From positions 62,001 through 126,000 of the forward strand of contig NZ_FCOA02000017.1 of NCBI RefSeq assembly GCF_001544875.2: a stretch of 64,000 bases of DNA, written 5' to 3'. Every line of letters begins with the position of its first letter. The stretch's first letter is position 1. The stretch comes from Caballeronia hypogeia. GTDB lineage: Bacteria; Pseudomonadota; Gammaproteobacteria; Burkholderiales; Burkholderiaceae. A program made the translations under genes and the position numbers. Below the pieces are notes generated by a model that saw only the letters and a program-made list of their open reading frames with translations, did no database searches and was not told where the DNA came from. This document shows positions 27,854-36,991 of this stretch, one piece after another.

Positions 27854-28543
27854 TTACTTGTAGTCGATGCGTTCGACGCCCGATTCGGTGCCGAGCAGGC
27901 AGAGGTTCGCACCGCGCGCCCCGAACAGCCCGACCGTGACGACGCCGGGCCACGCGTTGATCTGCGCCTCTAGCGCGCGGGGGTCCGTGATCGACAGGCC
28001 CTTTATGTCGATGATCTCGTTGCCGTTGTCGGTGATGTAAGGCGCGCCGTCCTTCGTCACGCGCAGAACCGGCACGCCGCCGAGCGCGGCGAGCTTGCGG
28101 CCGATCGCAGTGCGCGCCATCGGCACGACTTCGACGGGCAGCGGGAACGTGCCCATCACGGGCACGCGCTTGCTCGCGTCGGCGATGCAGACGAACACGT
28201 CCGCCACCGACGCGACGATTTTCTCGCGCGTGAGCGCGCCGCCGCCGCCCTTGATCATCGCACCGCTCGCGTCGATTTCGTCGGCGCCGTCGACGTAAAT
28301 GGAAAGCGTCTCGATGTCGTTCAGATCGAACATCTTGAAACCGTGCGATTCCAGACGCGCCGTGGTCGCGACCGAGCTCGACACCGCGCCGCGATAGCGC
28401 GCCTTGGATTTCGCGATGGCGTCGATGAAGCAATTGGCGGTCGAGCCGGTGCCGACACCGATGATCGCGCCTTCGGGCACGTTCGCGTTCACGTAGTCGG
28501 CGGCGGCCTGGCCGACCAGTTGCTTGAGTTCGTCTTGAGTCAT
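27854..28543 (-). CDS. rpiA: Ribose-5-phosphate isomerase A
   Basis: Interconverts ribose 5-phosphate and ribulose 5-phosphate in the pentose phosphate pathway. 229 residues from the ATG at 28543; the frame runs further upstream into the SirB2 region and that part is rejected. Conserved features are [13 protein letters not shown], the YVDGADEID motif and [13 protein letters not shown] that line the active site. Last gene of the minus-strand run that starts at rnr, 65 bases beyond the SirB2 gene. Confidence 0.97.
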   Translation of the reverse strand: MTQDELKQLVGQAAADYVNANVPEGAIIGVGTGSTANCFIDAIAKSKARYRGAVSSSVATTARLESHGFKMFDLNDIETLSIYVDGADEIDASGAMIKGGGGALTREKIVASVADVFVCIADASKRVPVMGTFPLPVEVVPMARTAIGRKLAALGGVPVLRVTKDGAPYITDNGNEIIDIKGLSITDPRALEAQINAWPGVVTVGLFGARGANLCLLGTESGVERIDYK

Positions 28544-28608
28544 GGGAGCGGTGCTGCTTGTCGGAGAAAACTGAGATTTTATCGGAGCGCGCGGCGCGTT
28601 CACGGGAA

Positions 28609-29004
28609 TCATGCAATCGCGTGCAGAAAGCCCAGCGGATCGTGCGTGCGCGCCACCGACGCGATGAACGCGAACACGATGATCGCCAGCACGCCATAGA
28701 CGGCGCGCGCGCCCTTCGTGCGGCCGCGCTTCAGCGCGAGCGTGCCGAGCACGATATAGACGACGAGGCCCGCGATTTTCGCGCTGAGCCACGCGGCGTT
28801 CGCGGAAAAGCCGACGATCGCGACCAGAGCGATCGCGCTCAGCAGCAACAGCGTATCGATGATGTGCGGCAGGATTTTCGCCGGACGCGCCTGCAGCAGA
28901 CGCGAGTCCATCAGCATCCAGATCCAGCGCAGCACGAAACCGGCGATGGACAACCCCGCGCAGGTCATGTGAAGTGCGCGCAGCGGGAGGAAGTAATCGC
29001 CCAT
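28609..29004 (-). CDS. SirB2 family membrane protein
   Basis: 131 residues with four hydrophobic segments and little loop between them ([71 protein letters not shown]). This matches the SirB2 family, whose members accompany envelope genes and have no known activity. The ATG at 29004 follows AAGGAG; an in-frame extension upstream lies in the amidase gene. It is 14 bases after the amidase stop, so translation is probably coupled in one operon. Confidence 0.82.
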   Translation of the reverse strand: MGDYFLPLRALHMTCAGLSIAGFVLRWIWMLMDSRLLQARPAKILPHIIDTLLLLSAIALVAIVGFSANAAWLSAKIAGLVVYIVLGTLALKRGRTKGARAVYGVLAIIVFAFIASVARTHDPLGFLHAIA

Positions 29005-29018
29005 CGTGGGCTCCTTTC

Positions 29019-29861
29019 TTATCGAGGGAAGTATTTGTCGAGCAGGGCTTGAGCGATGGCGTCGCTTTCGGCGTCGGCGTCGCCCGCGTAATCCGACGGC
29101 CGGAAGTGCATCTGGAATGCGCTGAAGACGCGGCGGGTTTTGTTGTCGAGCACGCCGTCGGTGGCGACGTCGTAGCCGTAGCGCTTCAGCTTTTCCTGCA
29201 GCGCGCGCACGTCTGCCGGCGCCTTGCGGTCCCGGCCGGCCAGGCGCGCGGCGACGGTGACGTCGTCGGGCCATGCGCCCACGCCGGCATCGTACAGGGC
29301 GCGCCACGGAAAGAGCGGACCCGGATCGATCTTGCGCTGCGGCGCGATGTCGCTATGACCGACGACGCGTGTCGGCGGAATGTTGTGGCGCGCGACGATA
29401 TCGCGCGAGAGCTTGATGAGCGCGTCGACTTGCGCGGGAGGATACGGCTGCCATTTGCCGTCGCTGAGCGGGCCGATCGGGCCGAGGTTCACGTTCTCGA
29501 TGCCGATCGACGAGGCGTTCAGCTCCGTCGCGCCTTGCCATGAGCTGACGCCGGCGTGCCACGCGCGCATGTTCTCCGGCACGAGCTGATAGACAACGGG
29601 CTCGCCCCGCTCGATGCGCGGCGCGTCGGGGACGACGTAATGGACGCTGACGTCATCGCCCGTCAGAACCGCGAGGGATCGGGCTTCGTCGATTTCCGTG
29701 TAATGCATCACGAGGAAACGGACGCGGGAGTCGGCGTTTCTGGCTTTGTATTGCGTGTCGGCGATGTAGCTGCCGCGATCGATCTGCGTGGTGGTGCAGG
29801 CGGCGAGCATGAGCGCTGCCGAAGAAGCAACGAGCCCGACCAATTTCAAGAGCCTGGTCAT
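29019..29861 (-). CDS. N-acetylmuramoyl-L-alanine amidase lipoprotein (AmiD-like)
   Basis: 280-residue zinc amidase that cuts the MurNAc-L-Ala bond in peptidoglycan or anhydro-muropeptides. A lipoprotein signal ends at Cys22 (LMLAAC), predicting attachment to the outer membrane facing the periplasm. The amidase_2 domain has zinc-ligand histidines in VMHYTEID and in [17 protein letters not shown], with the conserved Glu/Asn region [10 protein letters not shown]. The C-terminal 75 residues ([15 protein letters not shown]) are a peptidoglycan-binding domain of the PG_binding_1 type. The start at 29861 begins the lipoprotein signal; an opening 26 codons upstream is rejected. It lies 13 bases after the HNH gene. 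Confidence 0.93.
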   Translation of the reverse strand: MTRLLKLVGLVASSAALMLAACTTTQIDRGSYIADTQYKARNADSRVRFLVMHYTEIDEARSLAVLTGDDVSVHYVVPDAPRIERGEPVVYQLVPENMRAWHAGVSSWQGATELNASSIGIENVNLGPIGPLSDGKWQPYPPAQVDALIKLSRDIVARHNIPPTRVVGHSDIAPQRKIDPGPLFPWRALYDAGVGAWPDDVTVAARLAGRDRKAPADVRALQEKLKRYGYDVATDGVLDNKTRRVFSAFQMHFRPSDYAGDADAESDAIAQALLDKYFPR

Positions 29862-29874
29862 GTTGACAATCCGA

Positions 29875-30828
29875 CTATTGCGCGTCCTTCGTCCACGCTT
29901 CCTGTACCCGCCTGAAACGCGTACCCAGCGCTGCATCACTAGGATGGTTTTTCAAATTGTTAGGAAGTCGAAGCACGCGTCCGTCGATCTGATGATAGTC
30001 ACTGTCCTTGAGCGCAGGTGAAATGCGCACCCGGTAAGAAAAGGGCTCGATCGCCATCAGGTCACGGTCGTACAAGGTATGCAGGTCGGCGCGAAGCAAG
30101 ACTCCGTTTTGAACGTGATTGGTCTCTTTTCCCAGATAGCTACAAATATGGGCAGCCTCGAGCACCTCTCTGACGTTGCATTCAGTGATAGCGCATCGGC
30201 CGTCGTCGGCTTTCAATAAGTCCTGGCGAAAGATCGACTGGCCCTGACGCAGCACGATCGATGCGTCTATCCATCTTCGGGCATCTTCAACGTTGAACGG
30301 ATTGAAAGCGCCCGAAGAGTCAATCGCAAACTCAACCAACTCGAGGGAAGGGTCAGGAATCTCAGTCGCATTGTCCTCGATGCCTTTAATTTGAAAATAG
30401 CCGTCTTTCCAACCCGTCACAAACGCAAGACCAAGAACCAGATAACGCGGGTCTGGTTTCGTCTTGACTTGGCGCATAACCCCGACAGGAATACGATCCC
30501 GCCAGCAAGCCAGCAAAGCGCGATTTGTAAATTGGCTGTCGCGCCTTGTTGGATCGAGTTGCTCTTGAAAATACTGATAGGTCCACGACCCGTCTGCCTT
30601 CATTTCCGGCTCGAGATCGTCATACGCGCTCTGAAGCGACTGACGTACGCTTACGGCGTATTCGATATCTTTCGGTTTATGAATTCCCTTTGCTTTGTTG
30701 ACAATGAACGTGCCATCCGCCAGGGGTTCGGGCCAAGGAACAACCTGGCCCTTGCGGTTATGAAACCATTGCAACGCGGCTCGGTGAGCAGGAGTCAGAT
30801 TTTCGAAGATTGCTTCTAGCAAAGCCAT
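29875..30828 (-). CDS. HNH endonuclease (COG3440-like) with N-terminal sensor-like domain
   Basis: 317-residue protein. Residues about 200-260 form an HNH_2-type nuclease: Cys212, Cys217, His227 (EAAHICSY), Asn241, and His250 with Asp254 in LRADLHTLYD. The N-terminal 190 residues include NRALLACWRDRIPVGVM and RYLVLGLAFVTGWKDGYF, which I read as the PUA/SRA-like region found in predicted modification-dependent restriction enzymes. The gene is tightly packed in a housekeeping operon (30 bases after rlmB, 13 before the amidase), yet its DNA is visibly less GC-rich than both neighbours, which suggests transfer. Function as a restriction or phage-defence nuclease is inference. Confidence 0.82.
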   Translation of the reverse strand: MALLEAIFENLTPAHRAALQWFHNRKGQVVPWPEPLADGTFIVNKAKGIHKPKDIEYAVSVRQSLQSAYDDLEPEMKADGSWTYQYFQEQLDPTRRDSQFTNRALLACWRDRIPVGVMRQVKTKPDPRYLVLGLAFVTGWKDGYFQIKGIEDNATEIPDPSLELVEFAIDSSGAFNPFNVEDARRWIDASIVLRQGQSIFRQDLLKADDGRCAITECNVREVLEAAHICSYLGKETNHVQNGVLLRADLHTLYDRDLMAIEPFSYRVRISPALKDSDYHQIDGRVLRLPNNLKNHPSDAALGTRFRRVQEAWTKDAQ

Positions 30829-30858
30829 GAGTGGAATACCACGACGTTTGAGCTGCGC

Positions 30859-31602
30859 TTACTTCTTCACCTGCCGCTGCCTCACCGCTTCGAACAAACA
30901 AACCCCGCTCGCCACCGACACATTCAAGCTCTCGACCGATCCCGCCATCGGAATATTCATGATCTCGTCGCAGGTCTCGCGCGTGAGCCGGCGCATCCCT
31001 TCGCCCTCGGCGCCGACCACGATCGCCACCGGACCATCCAGCTTGGTCTCGTAAAGCGAAGCCGTCGCCTCGCCCGCCGTGCCGATCACCCACACGCCCG
31101 CGTCCTTCAGCTCCCGCAGCGAGCGCGCCAGATTCGTCACCGTGATATACGGCACGCTCTCCGCCGCCCCGCTCGCCACCTTCGCAGCGGTCGCATTCAG
31201 GCCCGCCGAGCGATCGCGTGGCGCGATCACCGCGTGCGCGCCCGCTGCGTCCGCGACGCGCAAACACGCGCCCAGATTATGCGGATCGGTGACGCCGTCC
31301 AGCACCAGCAACAACGGCGTGCCCGAAATGCCATCGAGCAACTCGGCCAGGTTCTGCGCAAGCGGCAGATCGTTCGCGCGCGCCACCACGCCCTGATGCT
31401 GAATATTGCCCGCGAGCCCCCACAGGCGCGATTCATCGGCCGCGATCAGCCGCACGCCCGCTTCCTTCGCGGTCCGCAGGAAGTCCTGCATGCGCCGATC
31501 CTTGCGCGTGGGGTCGTACAGCACCTCCTCGATCGACGATGCATCCGCCCGCAAACGCGCGGTGACTGCGTGAAATCCGTATAGAACCTTGAGACGTGAC
31601 AT
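30859..31602 (-). CDS. rlmB: 23S rRNA (guanosine-2'-O-)-methyltransferase RlmB
   Basis: SpoU-class SAM-dependent enzyme that methylates the 2'-O of G2251 in the ribosomal P-site loop. 247 residues from the ATG at 31602; 105 Arg-rich codons upstream are rejected. The N-terminal substrate-binding domain begins [17 protein letters not shown]. The knot domain contains [29 protein letters not shown], and [15 protein letters not shown], the three hallmark motifs. It follows rnr, an order shared with many beta- and gammaproteobacteria. Confidence 0.97.
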   Translation of the reverse strand: MSRLKVLYGFHAVTARLRADASSIEEVLYDPTRKDRRMQDFLRTAKEAGVRLIAADESRLWGLAGNIQHQGVVARANDLPLAQNLAELLDGISGTPLLLVLDGVTDPHNLGACLRVADAAGAHAVIAPRDRSAGLNATAAKVASGAAESVPYITVTNLARSLRELKDAGVWVIGTAGEATASLYETKLDGPVAIVVGAEGEGMRRLTRETCDEIMNIPMAGSVESLNVSVASGVCLFEAVRQRQVKK

Positions 31603-31641
31603 GACTGATCCGAACCTTCGGTGAAAACTTGAAAAGCACGA

Positions 31642-31672
31642 CGCGGTCCGAGCCATGAGGCATCGGACCGCG
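31642..31672 (-). terminator. Hairpin between rnr and rlmB
   Basis: CGCGGTCCGA (31642-31651) pairs with TCGGACCGCG (31663-31672), with an inner GCC/GGC extension. On the minus strand TTTTC follows five bases after the stem. It may attenuate readthrough from rnr into rlmB. Confidence 0.5.
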
Positions 31673-31705
31673 CGTATTCGATGACGACGCGTGCTGCGCG
31701 CCGCC

Positions 31706-34243
31706 CTAACGTTTCTTGCGCGCCGGCGACTTCGACGCCGCCCCGCGCTTCTTCGCAGCGCCGCCTCCGCGCGGACCGGACGCGAGCGCCGCGCCCTTCT
31801 TCGTGCCGCCGCGGGCGCGCGTGCTCGGCGCGTCGTCGTCGTTGAACGAACGGATGCGCGGACCCGCCGCGACGCCGCCCGCACCCGCCGCCGCTTCACC
31901 CGCCCCCGACGACGCACGCGGCGCCGGCGGCTTCACGGGCGTATCGCGCACGAGACGGAAATCGATCTTGCGGGCATCGAGATCGACGCGTCCAACCTGC
32001 ACGCGCACGCGATCCGACATGCGGTAACGAATGCCCGTGCGCTCGCCGCGCAACTCGTTCTTGATCTCGTCGTACTGGAAGTAATCCGAGCCGAGCTCGG
32101 TCACATGCACGAGCCCTTCGATGAACAGCGAATCCAGCTGCACGAAAATGCCGAACGAGGTCACGCCGTTCACCATGCCGCCGTATTCCTCGCCGAGCTT
32201 GTCGCGCATGAAATAGCACTTGAGCCAGGCTTCGACGTCGCGCGAGGCTTCATCCGCGCGACGCTCGTTGGACGAGCAATGCAGCCCGAGCTCTTCCCAG
32301 ATCGCGACGCTGTTGCGCGCCCGGCCACGCGCGGTGTCGTCGGCCTTCTGCATTTCGCGCGCCGCTTTGGTCAGGCCCGTGCTCAGCGAAACGTCATGGC
32401 CGATGTCCGGCAGATACTTCTTGCCCTGCAGGATCGCGTAGATCGCGCGATGCGTGAGCAGATCGGGATAACGGCGGATCGGGCTGGTGAAGTGCGCATA
32501 CGCTTCGTAAGCCAGGCCGAAGTGACCGATGTTGTCCGGGCTGTACACGGCCTGCTGCATCGAGCGCAGCACCATCGACTGGAGCATTTGCGCGTCGGGC
32601 CGGTCGCGAATCTGCGCGATCAGCGCGGCGTAATCGCTCGCGTGCGGTTTGTCACCACCCGTCAGCGTGAGGCCGACGCCGCGCAGGAACGCGCGCAGGT
32701 TCTCGAGCTTTTCCTCGGTCGGCCCCGCGTGCACGCGATACAGACCCGGATGCTTGTTGCGCTTCAGGAAGTCCGCGGCGCAGACGTTGGCGGCCAGCAT
32801 GCACTCCTCGATCAGCCGATGCGCGTCGTTGCGATGACGCGGCACGATCTGCTCGATCTTGCCCTGCGAGTTCACGACGATATACGTCTCGGTCGTGTCG
32901 AAATCGATCGCGCCGCGTTTCTGACGCGCGGCGTGCAGCGACTTGTAGACGCCGTAGAGATCCTGCAATTGCGGCAGCAGATCCGCGCGCTTCGTCGCTT
33001 CCGGTCCTTTCGTGTTCGTCAGCACGGCCGCGACTTCGGTATAGGTGAGACGCGCCGCCGAATGCATCACGCCCGGATAGAACTGATATGCCTTGATCTC
33101 GCCGCGCGCGGTGATGACCATGTCGCACACGAGCACGCAGCGGTCCACATGCGGATTCAGCGAGCACAGGCCGTTCGACAGCTTCTCCGGCAGCATCGGA
33201 ATCACGCGGCGCGGGAAGTAGACCGAGGTGCTGCGATCGAGCGCATCGACATCGAGCGGCTCGTTCGGGCGCACGTAGTGCGACACGTCCGCGATCGCGA
33301 CCAGCAGACGAAACCCCTGACCGCGTCCGACGGCGACCGGCTCGCAATACACGGCGTCGTCGAAGTCGCGCGCGTCCTCGCCGTCGATGGTGACGAGCGG
33401 CACGTCGCGCAAGTCCACCCGATGACGGATATCGACCGGACGCACTTCGTCGGGCAGCTTCGCGGCCGAGGCGAGCGCGGCGTCGCTGAACTCATGCGGC
33501 ACGCCGTATTTGCGCACGGCGATTTCGATCTCCATGCCAGGGTCGTCGATATCGCCGATCACTTCGGCCACGCGCCCGAGCGGCTGCGAATGCCGGCTCG
33601 GGAAATCCGTCAGATCGACCGACACCACCTGGCCGACCTTCGCCTTCTTCGGATTCTGCGTGATGAGAATGTCGTGCCCGATGCGTTTGTCTTCCGGCAC
33701 GAGAATGAGCGCGCCGTTCTCGTTGACGAGCCGGCCGATGATGCGCTTGTTGGCGCGCTCCGTGACTTCGACGATATGCCCTTCCGGCCGCCCGCGACGG
33801 TCATAGCCGACGATGCGCGCAAGCACGCGGTCGTTGTGCATGACCTTCTGCATTTCGCCGTTGGGCAGAAAGAGATCGTCCTGGCCGTCGTCGCGGATCA
33901 GGAAGCCGAAGCCGTCGCGATGTCCCTGCACGCGCCCGGCCACGAAATTCGACGGATGCGTGAGTTGATAATGGCCGCGTTTGTCGAGGCGGATTTGCCC
34001 GTCGCGTTCCATTGCCGCCAGTCGCTTGAAAAATCCTTCGCGCTCCTGGCGCTTGATCGACAGCGCCTCGGCGATGTCGTTCGCGGCATGCGGTGTCTCG
34101 CTCGTGCGCAGCACGCCGAGAATTTCTTCGCGGCTCGGAATCGGATACGGATATTTGCTCAAGGGCGTAGTCGTGTTTTTTCTCGTTGGACGGGACTTTT
34201 GCGATGCTTTGCTACCCGGAATGCGGTCTTCGTTGCGGGTCAT
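31706..34243 (-). CDS. rnr: Ribonuclease R
   Basis: 3'-to-5' exoribonuclease of the RNB (RNase II) family that degrades structured RNA, rRNA and tmRNA-tagged messages. 845 residues. An N-terminal winged helix ([21 protein letters not shown] in shorter form [19 protein letters not shown]), two cold-shock domains, and the RNB catalytic core with the aspartates of [25 protein letters not shown] (short: [13 protein letters not shown]) are present. An S1 domain follows at about 660-750. The last 90 residues are a Lys/Arg/Ala-rich tail, as usual for RNase R. First gene of a minus-strand run with rlmB. Confidence 0.97.
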   Translation of the reverse strand: MTRNEDRIPGSKASQKSRPTRKNTTTPLSKYPYPIPSREEILGVLRTSETPHAANDIAEALSIKRQEREGFFKRLAAMERDGQIRLDKRGHYQLTHPSNFVAGRVQGHRDGFGFLIRDDGQDDLFLPNGEMQKVMHNDRVLARIVGYDRRGRPEGHIVEVTERANKRIIGRLVNENGALILVPEDKRIGHDILITQNPKKAKVGQVVSVDLTDFPSRHSQPLGRVAEVIGDIDDPGMEIEIAVRKYGVPHEFSDAALASAAKLPDEVRPVDIRHRVDLRDVPLVTIDGEDARDFDDAVYCEPVAVGRGQGFRLLVAIADVSHYVRPNEPLDVDALDRSTSVYFPRRVIPMLPEKLSNGLCSLNPHVDRCVLVCDMVITARGEIKAYQFYPGVMHSAARLTYTEVAAVLTNTKGPEATKRADLLPQLQDLYGVYKSLHAARQKRGAIDFDTTETYIVVNSQGKIEQIVPRHRNDAHRLIEECMLAANVCAADFLKRNKHPGLYRVHAGPTEEKLENLRAFLRGVGLTLTGGDKPHASDYAALIAQIRDRPDAQMLQSMVLRSMQQAVYSPDNIGHFGLAYEAYAHFTSPIRRYPDLLTHRAIYAILQGKKYLPDIGHDVSLSTGLTKAAREMQKADDTARGRARNSVAIWEELGLHCSSNERRADEASRDVEAWLKCYFMRDKLGEEYGGMVNGVTSFGIFVQLDSLFIEGLVHVTELGSDYFQYDEIKNELRGERTGIRYRMSDRVRVQVGRVDLDARKIDFRLVRDTPVKPPAPRASSGAGEAAAGAGGVAAGPRIRSFNDDDAPSTRARGGTKKGAALASGPRGGGAAKKRGAASKSPARKKR

Positions 34244-34341
34244 TCTAACACCCGTCGTTTAAGCACCACGGGCTGCGGAGGCCGGCGCGGCGTGCAGCAC
34301 GGCCCCGCTGCACGCCGGTTACGCGCTTTATATCGAAACAC

Positions 34342-34369
34342 TTGACAGGCGTATTTCACTCGCTATAAT
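34342..34369 (+). promoter_or_regulatory. Sigma-70 promoter of the first tRNA-Leu
   Basis: TTGACA (34342-34347), 16-base spacer, TATAAT (34364-34369): both hexamers are perfect consensus. The tRNA starts 52 bases downstream of the -10 end. Confidence 0.88.
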
Positions 34370-34420
34370 GGCGTTCTTTGCTGCTGACGCAACAAGCCAA
34401 CAACAGCAAAACGCACCCTT

Positions 34421-34507
34421 GCCCAGGTGGCGGAATTGGTAGACGCACTAGGTTCAGGTCCTAGCGGTGGCAACACCGTGGAGGTTCGAGTCCTCTCTTG
34501 GGCACCA
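34421..34507 (+). tRNA. tRNA-Leu (anticodon CAG), copy 1
   Basis: 87 bases including the encoded CCA. The anticodon loop TTCAGGT lies between ACTAGG-side and CCTAG-side stem arms, giving anticodon CAG for CUG, a heavily used Leu codon in GC-rich genomes. The long class II variable arm and the TTCGAGT T-loop are intact. Acceptor pair 6-67 is G-U. Confidence 0.97.
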
Positions 34508-34516
34508 AGATGTAAG

Positions 34517-34553
34517 AAAAAGCCACCTCGATGTCAAAGTCAGGTGGCTTTTT
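34517..34553 (+). terminator. Terminator after tRNA-Leu copy 1
   Basis: AAAAAGCCACCT (34517-34528) pairs with AGGTGGCTTTTT (34542-34553), 12 bp, 10 bases after the tRNA. Confidence 0.92.
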
Positions 34554-34606
34554 CTATTTATGCGGAGACCGTGTTTTTGATCGAGGCGAGTTGTATGACT
34601 TTTCGA

Positions 34607-34634
34607 TTGACACGGCGCCCGTACCCGCTAAAAT
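34607..34634 (+). promoter_or_regulatory. Promoter of tRNA-Leu copy 2 with palindromic -10
   Basis: TTGACA (34607-34612), 16-base spacer, TAAAAT (34629-34634). The -10 is the centre of CCCGCTA-AAA-TAGCGGG (34624-34640). Confidence 0.85.
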
Positions 34635-34656
34635 AGCGGGCTCGCTGTACCCCTTG

Positions 34657-34743
34657 GCCCAGGTGGCGGAATTGGTAGACGCACTAGGTTCAGGTCCTAG
34701 CGGTGGCAACACCGTGGAGGTTCGAGTCCTCTCTTGGGCACCA
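34657..34743 (+). tRNA. tRNA-Leu (anticodon CAG), copy 2
   Basis: Identical to copy 1 over all 87 bases, with encoded CCA, and sits exactly 236 bases after it. Confidence 0.97.
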
Positions 34744-34752
34744 AGATGTAAG

Positions 34753-34789
34753 AAAAAGCCACCTCGATGTCAAAGTCAGGTGGCTTTTT
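34753..34789 (+). terminator. Terminator after tRNA-Leu copy 2
   Basis: Same 12-bp stem and T-run as the terminator after copy 1, 236 bases downstream. Confidence 0.92.
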
Positions 34790-34842
34790 CTATTTATGCG
34801 GAGACCGTGTTTTTGATCGAGGCGAGTTGTATGACTTTTCGA

Positions 34843-34870
34843 TTGACACGGCGCCCGTACCCGCTAAAAT
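34843..34870 (+). promoter_or_regulatory. Promoter of tRNA-Leu copy 3 with palindromic -10
   Basis: TTGACA (34843-34848), 16-base spacer, TAAAAT (34865-34870) inside CCCGCTA-AAA-TAGCGGG (34860-34876), identical to the copy 2 promoter. Confidence 0.85.
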
Positions 34871-34892
34871 AGCGGGCTCGCTGTACCCCTTG

Positions 34893-34979
34893 GCCCAGGT
34901 GGCGGAATTGGTAGACGCACTAGGTTCAGGTCCTAGCGGTGGCAACACCGTGGAGGTTCGAGTCCTCTCCTGGGCACCA
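34893..34979 (+). tRNA. tRNA-Leu (anticodon CAG), copy 3
   Basis: Same as copies 1 and 2 except one base: C instead of T near the 3' acceptor arm (34970), which turns the G-U acceptor pair 6-67 into G-C. CCA is encoded. Confidence 0.97.
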
Positions 34980-35023
34980 AGGTCCTATTTCGCGAGACGC
35001 TTTTTTCAAGCGCATCGCATATG

Positions 35024-35056
35024 AAAAACCCCACGCATGATCGTGGGGTTTTTTGT
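35024..35056 (+). terminator. Terminator after tRNA-Leu copy 3
   Basis: AAAAACCCCACG (35024-35035) pairs with CGTGGGGTTTTT (35042-35053). Its sequence differs from the other two tRNA terminators, as expected if it is the ancestral end of the locus. Confidence 0.9.
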
Positions 35057-35253
35057 TTTTCGCCTTCGCTTTTCGTGCTCCCTGCTTTCATTTTCTATTC
35101 GATATCCGATGTATCGAATCGAGAATGAAGCCACGCGGTAATTCTCCGATCCATCGAGCGCAAACGCCCGCGCGGAAAGGCTGCCGCAAGGTTCATTTAT
35201 TGCTCATCCGCATTGCACTATCCGTCATTCGTTACCCGAACGGAGCATGAGCA

Positions 35254-36495
35254 ATGAGCTGGACGCGCGAACAAAGAAACGTGACGATCGCCGCCTATCT
35301 GGGCTGGACACTCGACGCATTCGATTTCTTCCTGATGGTTTTCGTATTGAAGGATATTGCCGCCGAATTCAATGTGAAAATCCCGGAAGTCGCGTTCGCG
35401 ATCACGATCACACTGGCGATGCGCCCCATCGGCGCACTCATTTTCGGGCGACTCGCCGACAAGTTCGGCCGCCGTCCCACGCTGATGATCAACATCGCGT
35501 GTTATTCGCTGCTCGAATTGCTGTCTGGCCTGTCGCCGAATCTCGCCACGCTGCTGATCCTCCGCGCCCTCTTCGGCATCGCGATGGGCGGCGAATGGGG
35601 CGTCGGCTCCGCACTGACGATGGAAACCGTACCGCCCCACGCGCGCGGCTTCGTCTCCGGGCTTCTGCAGGCGGGTTACCCGAGCGGCTATTTGCTCGCT
35701 TCGATCGTCTTCGGCGTGCTGTTTCCGATCGTCGGCTGGCGCGGAATGTTCTTCGTCGGCGTAGCGCCCGCGCTGCTCGTGATGTACGTGCGCGCCCACG
35801 TGCCCGAATCGCCCGCCTGGCGCGCGATGGAGAAGCGCAAGCGCCCGGGTCTGCTCGCGACTCTCAAGCAGAACTGGACGCTTTCGCTCTACGCGATCGT
35901 GCTGATGACCGCGTTCAACTTTTTCTCGCACGGCACGCAGGACCTCTATCCGACCTTCCTGCGCGAGCAGCATCACTTCGATCCGCATACCGTGTCGTGG
36001 ATCACGATCGTGCTGAATATCGGCGCAATCGTCGGCGGGCTGTTCTTCGGGGCGCTGTCGGAGAAGATCGGCCGGCGGCTGGCGATCTTCATCGCTGCGC
36101 TGATTGCACTGCCCGTCCTGTATCTGTGGGCGTTTTCGAGCGGGCCCGTCTTGCTGGCGATCGGCGCATTTCTGATGCAGATCTCGGTGCAGGGCGCGTG
36201 GGGTGTGATTCCGGTACATCTGAACGAAATCTCGCCCGACGAGATTCGCGCCACTTTCCCAGGGCTCGTGTACCAGCTCGGCAATCTGCTCGCCGCGGTC
36301 AATGCGACGATGCAGGCGTCGCTGGCCACTTCACACGGCGACAATTACGGCATGGCGATGGCGATCGTCGCGGGGGTCGTCGCCGTCGTCATCGCGGCAT
36401 TGATTTTCTTCAGCCGGGAGCGGCGGGGCATCGATCTGACGCGCGCGGCGCAGGAAACGGATGCGGGAGGCGGAGTCGCGGTCGCACATGGTTGA
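35254..36495 (+). CDS. MFS transporter, SHS-like (carboxylate:proton symporter)
   Basis: 413-residue major facilitator with 12 hydrophobic segments. The opening LGWTLDAFDFFLMVFVL and the GRLADKFGRRP loop are typical of the sialate/lactate (SHS) and metabolite:proton symporter branch; RALFGIAMGGEWGVGSALTMETVP in shorter form ALFGIAMGGEWGVG is another branch hallmark. The second half has GALSEKIGRR as the repeated loop. Likely cargo is a monocarboxylate such as lactate, or sialic acid; no catabolic gene is adjacent to decide. GGAGC lies 9 bases before the ATG. Confidence 0.88.
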   Translation: MSWTREQRNVTIAAYLGWTLDAFDFFLMVFVLKDIAAEFNVKIPEVAFAITITLAMRPIGALIFGRLADKFGRRPTLMINIACYSLLELLSGLSPNLATLLILRALFGIAMGGEWGVGSALTMETVPPHARGFVSGLLQAGYPSGYLLASIVFGVLFPIVGWRGMFFVGVAPALLVMYVRAHVPESPAWRAMEKRKRPGLLATLKQNWTLSLYAIVLMTAFNFFSHGTQDLYPTFLREQHHFDPHTVSWITIVLNIGAIVGGLFFGALSEKIGRRLAIFIAALIALPVLYLWAFSSGPVLLAIGAFLMQISVQGAWGVIPVHLNEISPDEIRATFPGLVYQLGNLLAAVNATMQASLATSHGDNYGMAMAIVAGVVAVVIAALIFFSRERRGIDLTRAAQETDAGGGVAVAHG

Positions 36496-36565
36496 CCCCG
36501 TGCGAGACGGGGCCACTCCATTTAAGAATTGCGTCGGTCAATCGAAAGGAAAACTGCCTGTATAA

Positions 36566-36991
36566 CTATCCTTCGCCGGCCTCGAACGCGATGTTCCGGA
36601 GCAGTTCCCGGAGCGCGACACGATCCGGAGCATTGCCCACCCGCCATCGCTTGCGCCTCAACCATCGCACCACGCTCTCGGACACACCGAGTTGCCAGCT
36701 GATCGCGGGAATCGACACGCCTTGCTCCAGACAGCACAAGGCGACAAATTTCGCGACAGGAGTGATGCGTCCGTTGCCGTCACGGTACAGCGAAAACCTC
36801 GCACCGGAACTGCGCAAGCGAATGCTCTCGATAAGGCTCGTGTCTAGCGGCACATATACGTACTGACACTTGCCCTTCGCGCTCAATGACTTGAAAAGCA
36901 AATATCCCTGAATACATGCCCAATCAGGAAACGTGGCCTCCAAGGAAATGCCGCCTATATTTAGCCTAACTAATTGATCTAGATTCTCCAA
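36566..36991 (-). CDS. Hypothetical protein with C-terminal helix-turn-helix-like segment
   Basis: 141 residues, no family recognised. Residues about 92-118 (SIPAISWQLGVSESVVRWLR) look like a helix-turn-helix, followed by basic RRKRW. The N-terminal half is beta-rich with no signal peptide. The start is a TTG at 36991, the only initiator before an in-frame stop just upstream, with GGGGAG about 12 bases before it. The gene stands alone on the minus strand between two plus-strand genes and its DNA is less GC-rich than theirs, so it may be acquired. A regulator of a lost or nearby element is possible. Confidence 0.6.
   Translation of the reverse strand: MENLDQLVRLNIGGISLEATFPDWACIQGYLLFKSLSAKGKCQYVYVPLDTSLIESIRLRSSGARFSLYRDGNGRITPVAKFVALCCLEQGVSIPAISWQLGVSESVVRWLRRKRWRVGNAPDRVALRELLRNIAFEAGEG

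Larger units (their letters stand above)
34421..34892 (+). repeat. Perfect 236-bp tandem duplication of tRNA-Leu unit
   Basis: 34421-34656 and 34657-34892 appear identical base for base. Each unit has a tRNA-Leu(CAG), a terminator and the promoter for the next copy. Copy 3 starts a third unit, but only the tRNA part is repeated. The shared flanks CCCTTG and CACCAAG mark the likely crossover points. Confidence 0.9.

Noticed and set aside
29875-30828. HNH gene as a toxin of a toxin-antitoxin pair
   Set aside because: No small partner gene is adjacent; both neighbours are well-known housekeeping genes.
34427-35024. Short open frames with repeated MAELVDALGSGPSGG-type products
   Set aside because: They are translations of the tRNA-Leu genes and their spacers, repeated because the units are repeated.
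34244-35253. Genomic island at the tRNA-Leu cluster
   Set aside because: tRNA genes often serve as integration sites, but no integrase, flanking partial tRNA copy or shift in gene content is seen here.
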